NCBI RefSeq assembly: GCF_014202765.1
Contig: NZ_JACHHN010000002.1
Location: 248,001-312,000 of the forward strand
Source: Silvimonas terrae
Lineage (GTDB): Bacteria > Pseudomonadota > Gammaproteobacteria > Burkholderiales > Chitinibacteraceae
DNA: 64,000 nt
Direction of reading: 5' to 3'
Numbering within the stretch: position 1 is the stretch's first letter; every line of letters begins with the position of its first letter. Under the pieces are notes generated by a model that saw nothing but the letters and a program-made list of their open reading frames with translations, did no database searches and was not told the DNA's origin. Positions 38,589 through 46,251 of this stretch are shown one piece after another. Made by a program: the position numbers and the translations under genes.

Positions 38589-40256
38589 ATGATCATTCTG
38601 AAAAACGTGGCCTTGCGCCGCGGCACCAAAGTCCTGCTCGACAACGCGTCGGTGACGCTCAATCCCGGTGAGAAAGTCGGCCTGGTCGGCCGCAACGGCG
38701 CCGGCAAATCCTCGCTGTTCGCGGTGCTGAACGGCACGCTGCACGAAGACGGCGGCGATGTGTCGATCCCGTCGCAGTGGCGTATGTCGCAGGTGGCACA
38801 GGACATGCCGGAAACGGCGCAGACGGCGACCGAGTTTGTGGTCGAAGGCGATACCACCCTGCTCGCCGCGCAGCAGGAGGTGACCGAGGCCGAGGCCGGT
38901 GAAGACTACATGCGCATGGCGCACGCCTATACCGCGCTCAACGATGCCGGCGCCCACGACGCGCCAGCACGGGCGCAGGCACTGATTCTCGGGTTGGGTT
39001 TCAGCGTCGCCGAGTTGCAGCAGCCGGTGAACAGCTTTTCCGGCGGCTGGCGCATGCGGCTGCAACTGGCGCGGGCGCTGATGTGTCCGTCCGACCTGCT
39101 GCTGCTGGACGAGCCGACCAACCACCTGGATCTGGACGCGCTGGTATGGCTGGAAGCGTGGTTGAAGCAGTACGCCGGCACCATGGTGGTGATCAGCCAT
39201 GACCGCGAATTCCTCGATGCCGTCACCAACGTGACGCTGCACGTCGACAATGCCAAGCTGGTGCGCTACGGCGGCAATTACAGCAAGTTCGAGGACATGC
39301 GTGCCGAACAGCTGGTCCTGCAGCAAGCGGCACTGGCCAAGCAGCAGGAAAAGATGGCGCACCTGCAGAAGTTCATCGATCGCTTCAAGGCCAAGGCCAG
39401 CAAGGCGAAGCAGGCGCAGAGCCGTGTCAAGGCGCTGGAGCGGATGGAGAAGATCGCGCCGGTGCTGGCCGATGCCGATTTCCAGTTCGAATTCAAAGAG
39501 CCGCAGAGCCTGCCGAACTCGATGCTGTCGATGACCGGCGCGGTGTTCGGCTATCCGGCGCCGGAGGGCGCGCCGGCAGACACGCCGCCGACGGTGATCG
39601 TGCGCAACGTGAACCGCACCGTGCTGGCCGGGCAGCGTATCGGCATTCTCGGTGCCAACGGCCAGGGCAAGTCGACGCTGGTGAAAACCGTGGCCGAGGC
39701 GCTGCAGGCGGTCGGTGGCGAAATCATTCGCGGCAAGGGGCTCAATATCGGCTACTTCTCGCAGCAGGAGCTGGACGTGCTGCGGCCGGAGGACGATCCG
39801 CTGCAGCACATGTTCCGTCTGGTGCGCGACACCCCGGCGGCGATGCGGCCGTCGGCCAACGATTGCCGCGAGCAGGGGCTGCGCAATTTCCTCGGCACCT
39901 TCAACTTCAGCGGCGACATGGTGAAGCAGGCGGTCGGCAGCATGAGCGGCGGCGAGAAGGCGCGGCTGGTGCTGTGCATGATCGTGTGGCAGCGGCCGAA
40001 CCTGCTGCTGCTGGATGAACCGACCAACCATCTGGACCTCGCCACCCGCGAGGCGCTGAGCGTAGCGCTGAACGAGTTCGAAGGCTCGGTGATGCTGGTC
40101 AGCCACGACCGGGCGTTGCTTCGCGCGGTGTGCGACGAATTCTGGATGGTGTCGCGTGGTGGGGTCAGCGATTTCGCGGGTGATCTGGACGATTACCAGG
40201 TCTACCTGCTGGAAGAAGCCAAGCGCCGGCGAGAAGAGGCGGCCGGCAAGCGTTAA
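38589..40256 (+). CDS. ABC-F family ATPase, YheS-like
   Basis: Cytoplasmic ATPase with two ABC domains and no membrane part, of the ribosome-associated ABC-F family. First Walker A GRNGAGKS at 34-41, signature FSGGWRMRLQLARAL, Walker B LLLLDEPTNHLD; then the interdomain linker (about 235-320, rich in Lys/Gln/Ala helices, KASKAKQAQSRVKALERM), second Walker A GANGQGKS and second signature MSGGEKARLVL. Length 555 aa and the order fit YheS-type members thought to act on translating or stalled ribosomes. It lies between two repeat-bearing intergenic regions. Confidence 0.93.
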   Translation: MIILKNVALRRGTKVLLDNASVTLNPGEKVGLVGRNGAGKSSLFAVLNGTLHEDGGDVSIPSQWRMSQVAQDMPETAQTATEFVVEGDTTLLAAQQEVTEAEAGEDYMRMAHAYTALNDAGAHDAPARAQALILGLGFSVAELQQPVNSFSGGWRMRLQLARALMCPSDLLLLDEPTNHLDLDALVWLEAWLKQYAGTMVVISHDREFLDAVTNVTLHVDNAKLVRYGGNYSKFEDMRAEQLVLQQAALAKQQEKMAHLQKFIDRFKAKASKAKQAQSRVKALERMEKIAPVLADADFQFEFKEPQSLPNSMLSMTGAVFGYPAPEGAPADTPPTVIVRNVNRTVLAGQRIGILGANGQGKSTLVKTVAEALQAVGGEIIRGKGLNIGYFSQQELDVLRPEDDPLQHMFRLVRDTPAAMRPSANDCREQGLRNFLGTFNFSGDMVKQAVGSMSGGEKARLVLCMIVWQRPNLLLLDEPTNHLDLATREALSVALNEFEGSVMLVSHDRALLRAVCDEFWMVSRGGVSDFAGDLDDYQVYLLEEAKRRREEAAGKR

Positions 40257-40656
40257 GCCGGCCCGTCTGCGCGTTACCACCTTGCGGCCAGGCATAGGGC
40301 AGGATTGCCTACAGGAGCCGGGGCAGTCCTCTTCCAATAGGTAAGCGGCCATTTTTCATCGAGCCGTCGAACGTCAGTTTTGGCCGACTTGCCGCCGGCG
40401 ATGAACAAGCTCAGGCAGGTCATCGGCCTGAGCGGACTTTCCGATTTTTTAGCAGGCATGTCCAGTTACGGCTACTGAGCAGCCCTTCGCTGGAGATTTG
40501 ACGTATCTAGCACGGCGGGATAATTCAGGGTTTACAACCTCTAAACAGCCGGGTGGGGGCTAGTGCGGATACATCAGTTCCTGCCAAATAGCGCCCAACC
40601 ACGGAAACAACAACGCCTACCTCGATGGTGGGCATTGTTGTTTGTGCGGACTATCT
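40257..40656. other. Intergenic region after the ABC-F gene
   Basis: 400 bases with no supported gene. Near 40346-40385 the text GGCCATTTTTC..GCCGTCGAACGTCAGTTTTGGCC resembles sequence at 38370-38405. The right end holds a hairpin that could terminate the next minus-strand gene. Confidence 0.5.
40605..40643 (-). terminator. Possible terminator after the two-TM gene
   Basis: AAACAACAACGCC (40605-40617) pairs with GGGCATTGTTGTTT (40630-40643) with a mismatch around a 12-base loop; on the minus strand the distal arm ends GTTGTTGTTT. It lies 14 bases past the stop of the minus-strand gene. Confidence 0.5.
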
Positions 40657-40965
40657 TCAGAAAAGCATAAAAACAAAAATAACAAGAGCAGCAATCGTAG
40701 CCAATACCAAGAGCCAGCAATATATGCGTACTTCAATGTCCTTTATTTGAAGAAACCTGAACGACCAAATAAACGAGCTAAGTCTTGTTGATGTAGCGTC
40801 GAAATCCATCACCTGGGGGCTTGTCGGGGCTAAGTTTGAATATAATTCTTTATGCCGTTTTCTAAGAACGCTCAGTAAACGAGCATATAAAACCCAAGAC
40901 CCAAGGATCAAAAAAGCATAACCAATTAACCAACAGTGCTCCACGAGCATAGTTACTACTTCCAT
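40657..40965 (-). CDS. Small two-TM membrane protein, unassigned
   Basis: A 102-residue protein with one membrane segment near residues 10-28 (CWLIGYAFLILGSWVLYARL), a soluble middle of about 50 residues and a second segment near 82-102. The layout resembles UspB-type proteins of enterobacteria, but I would not assign it. Its base composition is clearly AT-rich compared with flanking genes. It overlaps by 10 bases the end of an upstream minus-strand ORF and lies beside an orphan colicin-type immunity gene, so a membrane immunity role is one possibility. Confidence 0.6.
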   Translation of the reverse strand: MEVVTMLVEHCWLIGYAFLILGSWVLYARLLSVLRKRHKELYSNLAPTSPQVMDFDATSTRLSSFIWSFRFLQIKDIEVRIYCWLLVLATIAALVIFVFMLF

Positions 40966-41147
40966 GCACTGCCTCCGGTAATGTTGGCTGATGTGGTTCC
41001 CCCGATCATTGCGGGACTTACAGAGCAGGAGCCCCCGTTCAAATAATATGACTGGCTAAAGCTTACCCACAACTGCCTTCCTCCCCACAGTTGAACCGGT
41101 CTTGGTATAGGTGACGCAAGGGGCAGCGAAACATTTAACCTCGCCAA
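40956..41147 (-). CDS. Possible 63-residue ORF, unassigned
   Basis: TTG-started ORF, Gly/Ser/Pro-rich (GGRQLWVSFSQSYYLNGGSC..., ending TGGSAWK), overlapping the next gene's start by 10 bases. Another frame over the same bases (41056-41217, 53 aa) is also open, so the coding frame is uncertain. It may be the tail of a decayed secreted protein or toxin. Confidence 0.3.
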   Translation of the reverse strand: MARLNVSLPLASPIPRPVQLWGGRQLWVSFSQSYYLNGGSCSVSPAMIGGTTSANITGGSAWK

Positions 41148-41265
41148 CGGCTCGAAGCTCGCCAGTCAACTTACGGGAGAATCTGCTAGACCGACATTTA
41201 TGCTGGCGGCTATTCACTCCAATTTAAATTCCATCACTGATCCTGTATCGCACGGCCGTTGATAG

Positions 41266-41316
41266 CCGAAAGCGGACGTCTGTGCTCGTGCAGTGGAAAG
41301 TCCGCTTCGGCCGAGA
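41266..41316. repeat. Dispersed repeat, copy B
   Basis: Second copy of the repeat at 38232-38284, same orientation. A shorter related fragment (GGTAGACCGCTTCTGTCCGA) occurs at 41853-41872. Confidence 0.7.
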
Positions 41317-41474
41317 AGCACGCGTTGGCCGAACAGCCTATGGTGTGAGGCGTGTTTACGTACGCCAGTACAGGCGCTGGCCATCTCGCTATCGGGTTAT
41401 CCAATCCAGCAATTTCTGCCCATTCGGTCGCAACTTATCCGCAGGGGAGGTCCGGCTAAATCATTACTTATAAG

Positions 41475-41753
41475 TCAATAAAAAATCAAAATAGCCCTTA
41501 CTCTGTTACGAAACTCATTTTCTTCGATATGGCCATCTGCTTTATCGAAAATTTCTGGATCCGGTTCGAAATCTTCAACTGGCCAAAATAGATTTTCCAT
41601 AAGGTTTTCCGCTGCACTGCTAAGCGTAATTTTCTTATCAAGAAAATCTCGACGGAGAGAAAGATATTTCTCTACAAAGTCTATAGCCGAAAGATCCTCA
41701 TTCGAAAAAGACTGAGCCAATTTCTCCAAATTTATGCTTTGATCCATCAGCAT
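41475..41753 (-). CDS. Colicin D-type immunity protein, orphan
   Basis: A 92-residue acidic helical protein. The pattern LEKLAQSFSNEDLSAIDFVEKYLSLRR ... ENLMENLFWPVEDFEPDPEIFD ... EFRNRVRAILIFY follows the colicin D immunity family (ImmD, which binds and blocks a tRNA-Arg-cleaving toxin domain): acidic helices, the E.FEPD motif and a C-terminal VR.IL segment. Family assignment rests on recalled similarity. A good AGGGA ribosome site precedes the ATG. No toxin gene is adjacent, so it is an orphan, perhaps protecting against contact-dependent toxins of neighbours. AT-rich. Confidence 0.7.
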   Translation of the reverse strand: MLMDQSINLEKLAQSFSNEDLSAIDFVEKYLSLRRDFLDKKITLSSAAENLMENLFWPVEDFEPDPEIFDKADGHIEENEFRNRVRAILIFY

Positions 41754-42006
41754 GCATTTCCCTTTAAGCGCAAATTTTCTGCTTGCTTGACTCTAGCCGC
41801 ATCCACCAATCGTGGATGAATATGTGCGACTGGTTGTTTTGGCGATGAGGCCGGTAGACCGCTTCTGTCCGATAACGGCCAATTTAGCACACTGGCCTTA
41901 ACTTCCGCTCAGGCCGATTAGCCCCCAGATGCAGGAGGAGCGCCTCCACCGGAACCGCTGACCGCTTTAATTGCTTATTACCAGGCTACAGAACAGAATC
42001 GGCTGA

Positions 42007-43434
42007 TCATTCCAAGGAACGGAAGACACCAGCCAACTTGGTCATGGCGATTTCGATCTCTTCTTCACTGATACCGCCGTAACCAAACAACAGGCCTTGG
42101 CGGGGTTCTGTGTCAGCGTAAAAGCCCGAAATACCATACAGACCCACTCCTTGTTCGCGTGCGGCCGCGATGACGCTACTTTCAGTCAAACCTTGTTTGA
42201 GCAGGGCGGTAAGGTGGATGCCGGCAGCAGGGATGACTGGCTCCAGCCAGGCGGCGAGCGGCCCCTTTAGGTGTTTCAGCAATACGTCCCGTCGGGCTTC
42301 GTATTGCTTGTGGATACGCCGCAAATGCTTGGCAAAATCGCCGTCCAGTATGAAACGGGCAATGGCCGCCTGGGTAAAGGTGGAGCTATGCCAATCGACA
42401 ATCTGTTTGGCTTTTAACAGCGCGCCAGAAAGGGATAGCGGTGGCACGATATAGCCCACCCGCAATTCTGGAAACATGGTCTTGGAGAACGTGCCGACGT
42501 AGGCCACCAGACCAAAGCGGTCCAGACACTTGAGCGATTCCAGCGGGCGTCCATCAAAGCGGAATTCGCCATCGTAGTCGTCTTCAACAATGGCAGCGCC
42601 CGTGTTTTGGGCCCACTCCAGCAAGGCAAGGCGCCGATCCAGGCTTAACGGCATGCCCAGGGGAAACTGGTGCGAAGGGGTCACGTAAACCAGCCTGGCT
42701 TCCTTGGGTAATAGATCAACCCGCAAACCCTCCGCATCGACTGGCACGCTGATGACTTTTGCCCCGGCCGCAGTAAAGCAGGCACGTGCCGGTGGATAGC
42801 CAGGTTCTTCCATGGCCACGACATCTCCCGGATTCAGTGTCACCCGCGCCAGCAAGTCCAGCGCTTGCTGCGCGCCGTGCGTCACGATCACGTCTTGCCA
42901 ATTGCTGGTGACCGCGCGGTTGAAAGCCAGGTAACGGGAAATCCCCAGCCGCAGTTCTTGCTCGCCGGCTGGGTCATGATAGGCCGCTCGGCCACGAGCT
43001 TGCTGCCGTTGGGCGTGGTTCAGGCAGCGCCGCCACGGCTCAAATGGAAAGCGCGATTTATCGGTCACGCCACCCAGAAAGTCGAGCGGTGGCGTGCTGC
43101 CAAATTCGGGCATGGATAGCGCAGCCGGCAAGGACTCCCACAAGGCAGTTGGGCGAGCCCGATGCACGATGGGCGCGCTGACCGGAATACGTTGCAGGCC
43201 ATCCGCCACAAAAGTGCCGTCACCTGGCCGGCTTTGCAAAAAGCCTTCTGACAACAGCCGTTCAAACACATCCAGCGTGGTCTTGCGCGACACGCTGAGC
43301 TGGCTGGCCAGATCGCGGGTGGAGGGCAAACGCTCGCCCGCAGGCAGACGGCCGTCAACAATGCCAGCGCGTAGTTGACGGTAAATCTGGCCAGCCAGAT
43401 CGGTTTTGCCCTGCAGGGTGATGTGAATGTCCAT
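42007..43434 (-). CDS. MocR/PdxR-type GntR regulator with aminotransferase domain
   Basis: A 475-residue transcription factor: an N-terminal GntR winged helix (residues 10-78, LPSTRDLASQLSVSRKTTLDVFERLLSEGFL) joined to a class I aminotransferase-like domain that binds PLP. The PLP lysine is K318 in VGTFSKTMFPELRVGY, with VEDDYDGEFRFDG near 283 supplying the conserved Asp. Some members (PdxR) control vitamin B6 genes and others control GABA, taurine or amino-acid genes. No pdx gene is adjacent; the VOC gene lies upstream on the same strand, 70 bases away. Confidence 0.94.
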   Translation of the reverse strand: MDIHITLQGKTDLAGQIYRQLRAGIVDGRLPAGERLPSTRDLASQLSVSRKTTLDVFERLLSEGFLQSRPGDGTFVADGLQRIPVSAPIVHRARPTALWESLPAALSMPEFGSTPPLDFLGGVTDKSRFPFEPWRRCLNHAQRQQARGRAAYHDPAGEQELRLGISRYLAFNRAVTSNWQDVIVTHGAQQALDLLARVTLNPGDVVAMEEPGYPPARACFTAAGAKVISVPVDAEGLRVDLLPKEARLVYVTPSHQFPLGMPLSLDRRLALLEWAQNTGAAIVEDDYDGEFRFDGRPLESLKCLDRFGLVAYVGTFSKTMFPELRVGYIVPPLSLSGALLKAKQIVDWHSSTFTQAAIARFILDGDFAKHLRRIHKQYEARRDVLLKHLKGPLAAWLEPVIPAAGIHLTALLKQGLTESSVIAAAREQGVGLYGISGFYADTEPRQGLLFGYGGISEEEIEIAMTKLAGVFRSLE

Positions 43435-43504
43435 GCCCTGAATCTTTCCGCAAAAGCCGGGTACGGGTCCAGACCCAAAGCGGCGGTGTCACCTTTATCC
43501 CGCC

Positions 43505-43945
43505 TCAGTTGTCCTGCAACGGGCCAAAAATATTGATGAAATTACCTTCCGGATCCCGAATCAGTGTGGATTTGAGATGCTCTGTGGTTTTTTCTTCCGC
43601 CCAGCAAATCTCGACATCATGGGCGCGCAAAACAGCGGTGGTGGTTTTCAGGTCTTCGCTATGCAGTACCAACGCCTTCCAGCCCAATTGCGACAGATGA
43701 AACGGCGGTGGGCTGCGGTCAACCGGCCGGAAATTGGCGCCAGTACGGGTAATCAGTTCAATCCGCAGGCCGGCGCCTTCCAGCACGGCGTAACGGGCAC
43801 CGACGATCGGGAACTCGCCTTCGGTATCGACCTTGAAACCCAACACGGATTGATACCAATTCACCATATTTGGCAAATCCGCGACGGCGAGCGCCAGATT
43901 GCTCAAGCGCAATTGGCCATCAAGTGAGGGTGGTGAGATGTGCAT
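43505..43945 (-). CDS. VOC (glyoxalase/bleomycin-resistance fold) protein
   Basis: A 146-residue VOC-fold protein: LRLSNLALAVADLPNMVNWYQSVLGF at the start, a central VLEGAGLRIELI strand and the C-terminal STLIRDPEGNFINIFGP, the usual paired beta-alpha-beta-beta-beta modules. Metal ligands are not fully clear (Glu in RIELI and NIFGP rather than NxxEL). Likely acts on a small electrophile or binds one. It is divergent from a LysR-type regulator with 113 bases between starts, the classical arrangement for regulation by that LysR protein. Confidence 0.88.
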   Translation of the reverse strand: MHISPPSLDGQLRLSNLALAVADLPNMVNWYQSVLGFKVDTEGEFPIVGARYAVLEGAGLRIELITRTGANFRPVDRSPPPFHLSQLGWKALVLHSEDLKTTTAVLRAHDVEICWAEEKTTEHLKSTLIRDPEGNFINIFGPLQDN

Positions 43946-44058
43946 GGCTTTGCTCCTGTGGGTTGATCTCGGGCCAGTGAGTGCTTGCCCCTATACTCGA
44001 CCAGAACAAGCACGTTGCCGTACTATCGAAAGACTGAATTCGTGCGAGACTTTCGAAC

Positions 44059-44970
44059 ATGTTGCAGGCAGAAGAGCTGGCATTACTCCAGGCCATTCGG
44101 GATACCGGCAGCCTTTCCCGGGCGGCGGCAAAGCTGGGCAAAGCGCCGTCTACGGTGTCGCATGCCGCGCGCCAACTGGAGTCTCGCGTGGATGCCTTGC
44201 TGTTTGATCGGCGCAATTACCGATTGCAACTCACGCCGGCCGGTAACTTGCTGATGGACGAGTCCGCGCGGCTGCAACAGGAGTCGGCCCGCACCATGCA
44301 GCGGGTGCGCCAGGTGGCCAATGGCTGGGAAGAGCGCCTGTGGATCGTCACTGACGAGCTGATGGAGTTCGAAACCTTGTTGCCGGTCATCAGGGATTTC
44401 GACGAACTCCAGTCCGGCGTTCCTTTGCGCATTACCAATGAAGTATTGGGCGGTACCTGGGAGGCGCTGCGGGATGGCCGTGCCAATCTGGTCATTGGTG
44501 CCACCAACGAACCACAAAAGATGCCCGGCGTGAGCTGGCGCGAGTTGGGGCGACTGGAATGGGTCTTTGCGGTCTCTCCCAAACATGTGTTGGCGGCCAT
44601 GCCAGAACCGTTGAGCCGTGAGGCGATCTCTGCGCACCGCGCCGTGGTGGTGGCCGACAGCTCCAGGCAAACAGAAGGCCGCGTGTATGGCGTGCTGGGT
44701 GGGCAACCCGCGCTAGCGGTGCCCAGCATGCGGGCCAAGATGCTGGCCCAGTGCGAAGCGCTCGGTGTGGGGTGGTTGCCGCGTCATCGGGTGGCGCACC
44801 TGTTGCAGGAGGGCAAGCTGATTGAAAAACGCACCGCCCAACCACGCGAGCCCAATATCCTGTACGTGGCCTGGCGCGAAGAACTGGCCGGTCGAGCCTT
44901 GAAATGGTGGCTGGAAAAACTGCAACAGCCGCGGCTGGCCCAGCGTCTGGTCGATGGATTGACGCGTTAG
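44059..44970 (+). CDS. LysR-family transcriptional regulator
   Basis: A 303-residue LysR regulator: N-terminal winged helix (LALLQAIRDTGSLSRAAAKLGKAPSTVSHAARQLESRVDALLFDR) and a C-terminal effector-binding domain (about 90-300, LRITNEVLGGTWEALRDGRANLVIGAT ...). It is divergent from the VOC gene, which it probably controls from their shared 113-base gap. It is convergent with the secreted hydrolase gene, with 24 bases between stops. Confidence 0.94.
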   Translation: MLQAEELALLQAIRDTGSLSRAAAKLGKAPSTVSHAARQLESRVDALLFDRRNYRLQLTPAGNLLMDESARLQQESARTMQRVRQVANGWEERLWIVTDELMEFETLLPVIRDFDELQSGVPLRITNEVLGGTWEALRDGRANLVIGATNEPQKMPGVSWRELGRLEWVFAVSPKHVLAAMPEPLSREAISAHRAVVVADSSRQTEGRVYGVLGGQPALAVPSMRAKMLAQCEALGVGWLPRHRVAHLLQEGKLIEKRTAQPREPNILYVAWREELAGRALKWWLEKLQQPRLAQRLVDGLTR

Positions 44971-44994
44971 CCCGCCGCCTTGCTTCACTTGGGT

Positions 44995-45975
44995 TCAATT
45001 GCCGGCGGGCGGCAAGAACCCGACCAGGGCAGCCGTCACTTGCTCCGGCTGCTCTTCGGCCACCCAATGCCCTGATCCCTTGATCTGTGCCACGTGAACG
45101 TCAGTGGCCACGTTCTGCAGATGTGCGCCAATGATCGGGCCGAAGCTGCCATCTCCGCCAATACCCAATACCGGCATGGTCAGTTTGTGCTCGGCAAATT
45201 TCTGATTGGCAATCACATCTTGCGGAAAGGCGCGGTAGTACTCGAAACCGGCGCGCATGGCACCCGGCATGCTGTACTGGCGGGCGTAGACGGCTTCCAC
45301 TTCGTTGGTAAACGCGCGCGAGTTTACGGCTTCGTTGTTGTGGAACCAGGCCATGAATTCCTTCTCGTGCCCGGCCATCAGCATTTCTCCGACATCACGC
45401 TGACCAAAGAAAGCGAAATGCCACACGCGCGGTGTTTGTACAATGTCATTCCACGGCGCGATGCCGGGGAGCGGGACATCAAGAATGGTCAGCGTTTTCA
45501 CCTCGGTCGGGTGTTGCGCGGCATAGGCATACGCCACCATCCCGCCCATGTCATGCCCGGCGATGTGAATCTTTGGTCCGTAGCCCAGCTTGGCGACCAG
45601 ATCCCGGATGTCTTCAGCGATGTTGGCCTTGTCGTAGCCCGTGGCGGGTTTGCTGGTGTCGCCCAGTCCGCGCAAATCCGGGGCTATCACGGTATAGCCA
45701 CGTGCGGCCAGTTGCGGCATGACAAACCGCCACATGTACGAGGTGGAACCCCAGCCGTGTAGCAAGACCACGGGCGTGCCGTGACCCTGGGCGATCAGGT
45801 AGTGGTAGCGCACGCCATTCACGTCGATCTTGCCATCAGTAGTGCGCGCGGTGGCAGCGGCCACGGCTGCGGGGGTGGGGCCGACGGTCGCCGCGGTGCT
45901 CATGCCGGGCAGAGCCAGCATCAGTGCGGTCACAACGGTGGCTACGCTGCGCGAAAGAAGAGGGTATCGGTTCAT
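44995..45975 (-). CDS. Secreted epoxide-hydrolase-like alpha/beta hydrolase (copy 1)
   Basis: From ATG 45975 the protein is 326 aa with a signal peptide (about 1-28, cut after STAA). The oxyanion segment LLHGWGSTSYMW, nucleophile elbow GHDMGG (Asp nucleophile, as in epoxide hydrolases and haloalkane dehalogenases), cap-domain region and the C-terminal GSGHWVAEEQPEQV catalytic His are all visible. A longer reading to 46077 would remove the signal peptide from the N-terminus and is rejected. It is a paralogue of the hydrolase at 56097 and divergent from the oxidase operon. Confidence 0.9.
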   Translation of the reverse strand: MNRYPLLSRSVATVVTALMLALPGMSTAATVGPTPAAVAAATARTTDGKIDVNGVRYHYLIAQGHGTPVVLLHGWGSTSYMWRFVMPQLAARGYTVIAPDLRGLGDTSKPATGYDKANIAEDIRDLVAKLGYGPKIHIAGHDMGGMVAYAYAAQHPTEVKTLTILDVPLPGIAPWNDIVQTPRVWHFAFFGQRDVGEMLMAGHEKEFMAWFHNNEAVNSRAFTNEVEAVYARQYSMPGAMRAGFEYYRAFPQDVIANQKFAEHKLTMPVLGIGGDGSFGPIIGAHLQNVATDVHVAQIKGSGHWVAEEQPEQVTAALVGFLPPAGN

Positions 45976-46251
45976 GGTCTTGAGTCCGGAGGAGTGGAAA
46001 TCACCAGTGGAAGTCTGCGGTTTGTTGCGCAGGGTGACACACCAGAAAAGCGCCGGAATCGTTCGATGGTGTCGCACATGTGTTGGGCGATCGACCTAAG
46101 ACCTCTGGTCTATGCCCAAAGCCGTAAGCGCCAGCAGATTTTTTCGCAGCAAGTCCCCCCCGGCGGCTTGTGCGGCGCGGGGTATGACCAAGGGTGGATG
46201 TGGTCATGCCCGGGCCGCGTTTATGGTGCCCTCACGCCAAGTTGAGGGACG

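Noticed and set aside
38589-40256. ABC-F gene as a GC-anomalous transferred gene
   Set aside because: Single-line G+C counts by eye were not clearly different from neighbours such as recN and the autotransporter, so composition gives no support.
38433-40352. 639-residue minus-strand ORF rich in His, Arg and Gln
   Set aside because: Exact shadow of the ABC-F gene with both Walker pairs; composition is typical of antisense frames.
45976-46251. FNR/ANR box expected before a cbb3-type oxidase
   Set aside because: No TTGAT-N4-ATCAA-like sequence found in this gap.
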